The notes under the pieces are model-generated. The model searched no databases, had not been told where the DNA came from, and was given only the letters and a program-made list of their open reading frames with translations. Positions 6,863 to 8,755 of a stretch of 8,755 nucleotides of DNA are shown here, piece by piece; positions within the stretch are counted from its first letter, which is position 1; each line of letters starts with the position of its first letter. Made by a program: the position numbers and the translations under genes. Source of the DNA: Campylobacteraceae bacterium (GTDB taxonomy: Bacteria > Campylobacterota > Campylobacteria > Campylobacterales > Sulfurovaceae); contig JALSQJ010000180.1 of NCBI GenBank assembly GCA_026985495.1, positions 1 through 8,755 of the forward strand. Direction: 5' to 3'.

Positions 6863-6883
6863 AGATAAATTCCACAATTATCT
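6863..6883. repeat. Small inverted repeat flanked by T runs, terminator-like
   Basis: AGATAA (6863-6868) and TTATCT (6878-6883) make a 6-bp stem around a 9-nt loop. On the minus strand seven T residues follow directly if the closing T of the arm is counted; on the plus strand ATTTTTT follows. The stem is weak and no annotated gene lies upstream on either strand, so it matters only if an unannotated transcript exists here. Confidence 0.25.
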
Positions 6884-6920
6884 ATTTTTTATATAAAATT
6901 TCTAATTTTTTTTACAACCA

Positions 6921-6941
6921 CTACAAATGCCTATATTGTAG
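6921..6941. repeat. Inverted repeat upstream of the bax-like promoter
   Basis: CTACAA (6921-6926) and TTGTAG (6936-6941) are a perfect 6-bp dyad with a 9-nt spacer. It is centred about 75 bp before the -10 box at 7005. An overlapping arm AAATGCCT (6925-6932) also matches AGGCATTT at 6972-6979. Either could be an operator or simply a chance repeat. Confidence 0.25.
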
Positions 6942-7004
6942 CATCTTAAAAAAAGAATTAAATAGAAAAAAAGGCATTTTAATTTTATTATAAGTAATTA
7001 ACTG

Positions 7005-7010
7005 TATAAT
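7005..7010 (+). promoter_or_regulatory. Probable -10 box for the bax-like gene
   Basis: An exact TATAAT preceded by ACTG, 31 nt before the ATG at 7042. Transcription would start near 7017. AAGG at 7027-7030 is the only ribosome-site candidate, with a longish 11-nt spacing. No -35 box is evident. Confidence 0.5.
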
Positions 7011-7041
7011 TTCCAAATTTTTTTAAAAGGCTAGACATAAC

Positions 7042-7956
7042 ATGATTAAATATTTTTTCATATTTTTAACTCTATCTGTAACGTTGTTTTCATTTGATAA
7101 CACCTATTATGATGCAGTTTTAAAAGAGGTAAAAAAGTACAATGATAAAAGAGTTACATACAATGTTCCAAAACCTAATGACCCCAGAAACCTAAATGCT
7201 CAAAAGAGTGAGCTATCGACCCCTTTAGTTATTATTGATGATAAAGTTTCTACTGTAAACAAAAAAATCAAAACTCCAGATGACATCAAAATCTTTAAAT
7301 CCAAAAAGATTGAACCTATCAACTACACCAATACCATCTCTCTTAATAAACTTCAAGTATCAGAAAAAAAACAGAAATTTTTTCATATGATTCTTCCTGC
7401 TATTTTAATCTCAAAAGAGAATTTAAAACTTAAAAGAGAGAGAGTATTAGCTTTAATGGATACCCCTTATAGTGAGATGGATAACTTAGATAAAGAATTT
7501 TTAGATAAACTTTTTAAAAAATATAAAACAGATGATATAAAAAAATTAGCCAACAGATTAAAGACTCACCCTGTTAGTATTGTTCTTGCTCAAGCAGCAA
7601 TTGAGTCTGCATGGGGAGAGTCTCGGTTTTTCAAAAAAGCAAATAATATTTTTGGAGTATGGTCATATGACCCTAATGAACCTAGAATTAGAGCTAAAAA
7701 AACTAGAAATGGTAAATATATTTACCTAAAAAAATATGCTTCTATTAGTGATGCTATTGATGACTACTTTGCAATTATTGGTAGAGGTGCATACAAAAGT
7801 TTTAGACAACATAGAAATATTACAGATAATCCTTTAGAGTTAGTAAAATATCTAGTTAACTACTGTGAACTAAGCAATTATCCTAATAAATTAAGAAAAT
7901 TTATAGTCCATAATAAATTAAGAGAGTTCGATAAATGTAAATTGGCTTCAAACTAA
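7042..7956 (+). CDS. Secreted Bax-like glucosaminidase-domain protein
   Basis: A 304-aa protein with an N-terminal signal-like segment (KYFFIFLTLSVTLFSF, residues 3-18), then a lysine-rich, poorly conserved-looking linker to about 110, and a C-terminal domain from about 115 to 298 resembling E. coli Bax and the peptidoglycan beta-N-acetylglucosaminidase (FlgJ/LytF-type) family. Diagnostic parts are HPVSIVLAQAAIESAWGESRF, with the likely catalytic E188, NNIFGVWSY (201-209), the YLKKYASISDAIDDYF block (228-243) and LRKFIVHNKLREFD (284-297). It should act on the wall in the periplasm. The only cysteines, C275 and C299, could form a disulfide there. The gene is divergent from acpP and 38 nt before the hisJ-like gene. 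Substrate bond and physiological role (division, growth or secretion-apparatus insertion) cannot be told from sequence. Confidence 0.85.
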   Translation: MIKYFFIFLTLSVTLFSFDNTYYDAVLKEVKKYNDKRVTYNVPKPNDPRNLNAQKSELSTPLVIIDDKVSTVNKKIKTPDDIKIFKSKKIEPINYTNTISLNKLQVSEKKQKFFHMILPAILISKENLKLKRERVLALMDTPYSEMDNLDKEFLDKLFKKYKTDDIKKLANRLKTHPVSIVLAQAAIESAWGESRFFKKANNIFGVWSYDPNEPRIRAKKTRNGKYIYLKKYASISDAIDDYFAIIGRGAYKSFRQHRNITDNPLELVKYLVNYCELSNYPNKLRKFIVHNKLREFDKCKLASN

Positions 7957-7979
7957 TATTTATATTGGAGCTATTTTTA

Positions 7980-7988
7980 TGTTACAAT
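7980..7988 (+). promoter_or_regulatory. Extended -10 box giving a leaderless hisJ transcript
   Basis: TGTTACAAT (TGn plus TACAAT) follows a T run. Seven nucleotides after the box comes 7995, the A of the hisJ ATG, so initiation at the usual distance would begin the mRNA at the start codon. This would explain the missing Shine-Dalgarno sequence before that ATG. Confidence 0.4.
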
Positions 7989-7994
7989 TCTTTC

Positions 7995-8755
7995 ATGAGA
8001 ATAGATTTACACAACCACACCAGACGATGTAACCATGCAAAAGGCTCTATGGAGAGCTATATTGAACGTGCCATAGAGCTTGGTATTGATATTTATGGCT
8101 TTTCAGAACATGCTCCTATGAAATTTGATGAATATTATCGACTCCCCTTTTCAGAAATCTCCATTTATGAAAATGATGTTAAAAGACTTCAAGAGAGATA
8201 TAGTAGCGATATTAAAATTCTATTGGGCTATGAAGTTGACTATATGCCAAACTATATAGAAGAACGAGTAGTTAATGCAAAAGTTGACTACCTAATTGGT
8301 TCTGTTCACTTTTTAGAGAAATGGGGATTTGACAACCCAGAGTTTATAGATGAGTACTCAAAACATAATATAGATACCATTTGGCAAAACTATTTTGACC
8401 AAATAGAGGCGATGGCAAAATCTGGTAAATTTGATATTGTTGGACACTTAGACCTTATTAAGATATTTAATTTTACACCACAAAAAGATATTCGAACCAT
8501 TGCAACTCCTGCACTTAAAGCTATTAAAAAATCTAATATGGTAATAGAGCTAAATAGTGCTGGTTTAAGAAAACCTTGTAGAGAGATCTACCCCTCTTCA
8601 CCACTACTAAAACTGGCGTATGAACTTGATATACCTATTACCTTCTCATCTGATGCACACGCCATTGGTCAAGTTGGCTTTAAATATGATGAGACAAAAA
8701 AATTAGCTCAAAGTATAGGTTATACCAAAGCTGTTACTTTTGAACAACGTGAAAA
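7995..8755 (+). CDS. hisJ: Histidinol-phosphatase, PHP family HisJ type (3' end missing)
   Basis: Probably removes phosphate from L-histidinol phosphate in histidine biosynthesis. The 253 visible codons continue through the right edge; PHP histidinol-phosphatases have about 260-275 residues, so only a short tail is missing. Metal-site motifs of the PHP fold are present: DLHNHT (H6, H8), H14, SEHA (H39), GYEVDY (E80), GSVHFLE (H105), GHLDLIK (H151), ELNSAGLRKP (185-194) and FSSDAH (D220, H222). The start at 7995 gives the family-typical MRIDLHNHT beginning but lacks a ribosome site: the GGAG at 7967-7970 is 24 nt away and better placed for an out-of-frame ATG at 7979. A TTG at 7965 would add ten residues without support. 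Other PHP phosphoesterases are a less likely alternative. No other his genes are visible. Confidence 0.85.
   Translation, partial: MRIDLHNHTRRCNHAKGSMESYIERAIELGIDIYGFSEHAPMKFDEYYRLPFSEISIYENDVKRLQERYSSDIKILLGYEVDYMPNYIEERVVNAKVDYLIGSVHFLEKWGFDNPEFIDEYSKHNIDTIWQNYFDQIEAMAKSGKFDIVGHLDLIKIFNFTPQKDIRTIATPALKAIKKSNMVIELNSAGLRKPCREIYPSSPLLKLAYELDIPITFSSDAHAIGQVGFKYDETKKLAQSIGYTKAVTFEQRE

Larger units (their letters stand above)
6588..7000. other. Very A+T-rich spacer between divergent acpP and bax-like gene
   Basis: About 400 nt without a plausible gene on either strand. G and C are rare and many A or T runs of six or more occur (around 6588, 6659, 6680, 6691, 6719, 6857, 6885, 6906, 6947 and 6965). 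Several short inverted repeats are listed separately. I see no tRNA, rRNA, DnaA-box cluster or recognisable riboswitch. It probably carries promoter and regulatory DNA for both flanking genes and may be intrinsically curved. A small RNA cannot be excluded. Confidence 0.5.

Noticed and set aside
6866..6882. Possible DnaA box near the GTGGAA on the minus strand
   Set aside because: It does not match the TTATCCACA consensus, is single, and no replication genes are nearby, so an origin is not supported.

Overview
The window looks like chromosomal DNA from a low-G+C member of the Campylobacterota (Epsilonproteobacteria), probably a Sulfurimonas-, Sulfurovum- or Arcobacter-like lineage. The basis is the strongly A+T-rich composition, the compact mixed-strand layout, the acpP-fabF-accA order (known in Campylobacter), the TATAAT/TATACT -10 boxes without clear -35 boxes, and the style of the ArgJ, DbpA, Bax-like and HisJ-like proteins. 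The genus is inference. Nothing suggests a plasmid, prophage, insertion sequence or CRISPR locus.

Left part, plus strand (1-2867): the 3' three quarters of argJ (arginine biosynthesis) enters from the left edge and is closed by a perfect 30-bp palindrome that probably acts as a terminator. An A+T-rich spacer with a likely promoter follows. Next come a small four-helix membrane protein of unknown function and, 26 nt downstream, dbpA, a DEAD-box RNA helicase with the C-terminal domain specific for 23S rRNA. Both appear to start at TTG.

Middle, minus strand (2875-6544): read in the direction of transcription, this is acpP - fabF - accA, a fatty-acid synthesis cluster (acyl carrier protein, condensing enzyme II, carboxyltransferase alpha). 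A terminator-like structure follows, then a two-gene unit of unrecognised coiled-coil proteins: a membrane-anchored 122-aa protein and a soluble 233-aa protein. This unit converges on dbpA with only 7 nt between the stop codons. acpP has a good extended -10 promoter, and a hairpin sits just after its stop codon, which may help set ACP expression above fabF/accA.

Right part, plus strand (7042-8755): a roughly 480-nt, extremely A+T-rich, A-tract-filled spacer separates acpP from a divergent gene for a secreted Bax-like glucosaminidase. After 38 nt comes a PHP-family histidinol-phosphatase-like gene (hisJ type) cut by the right edge. The hisJ start has no usable Shine-Dalgarno sequence but lies exactly where a TGnTACAAT box would start a transcript, suggesting a leaderless mRNA.

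Most of the window is housekeeping: arginine, histidine and fatty-acid synthesis, ribosome assembly and cell-wall remodelling. I found no clear new multi-gene system. The least explained parts are the coiled-coil gene pair, the small membrane protein beside dbpA, the acpP/bax spacer, and several hairpins at operon boundaries.
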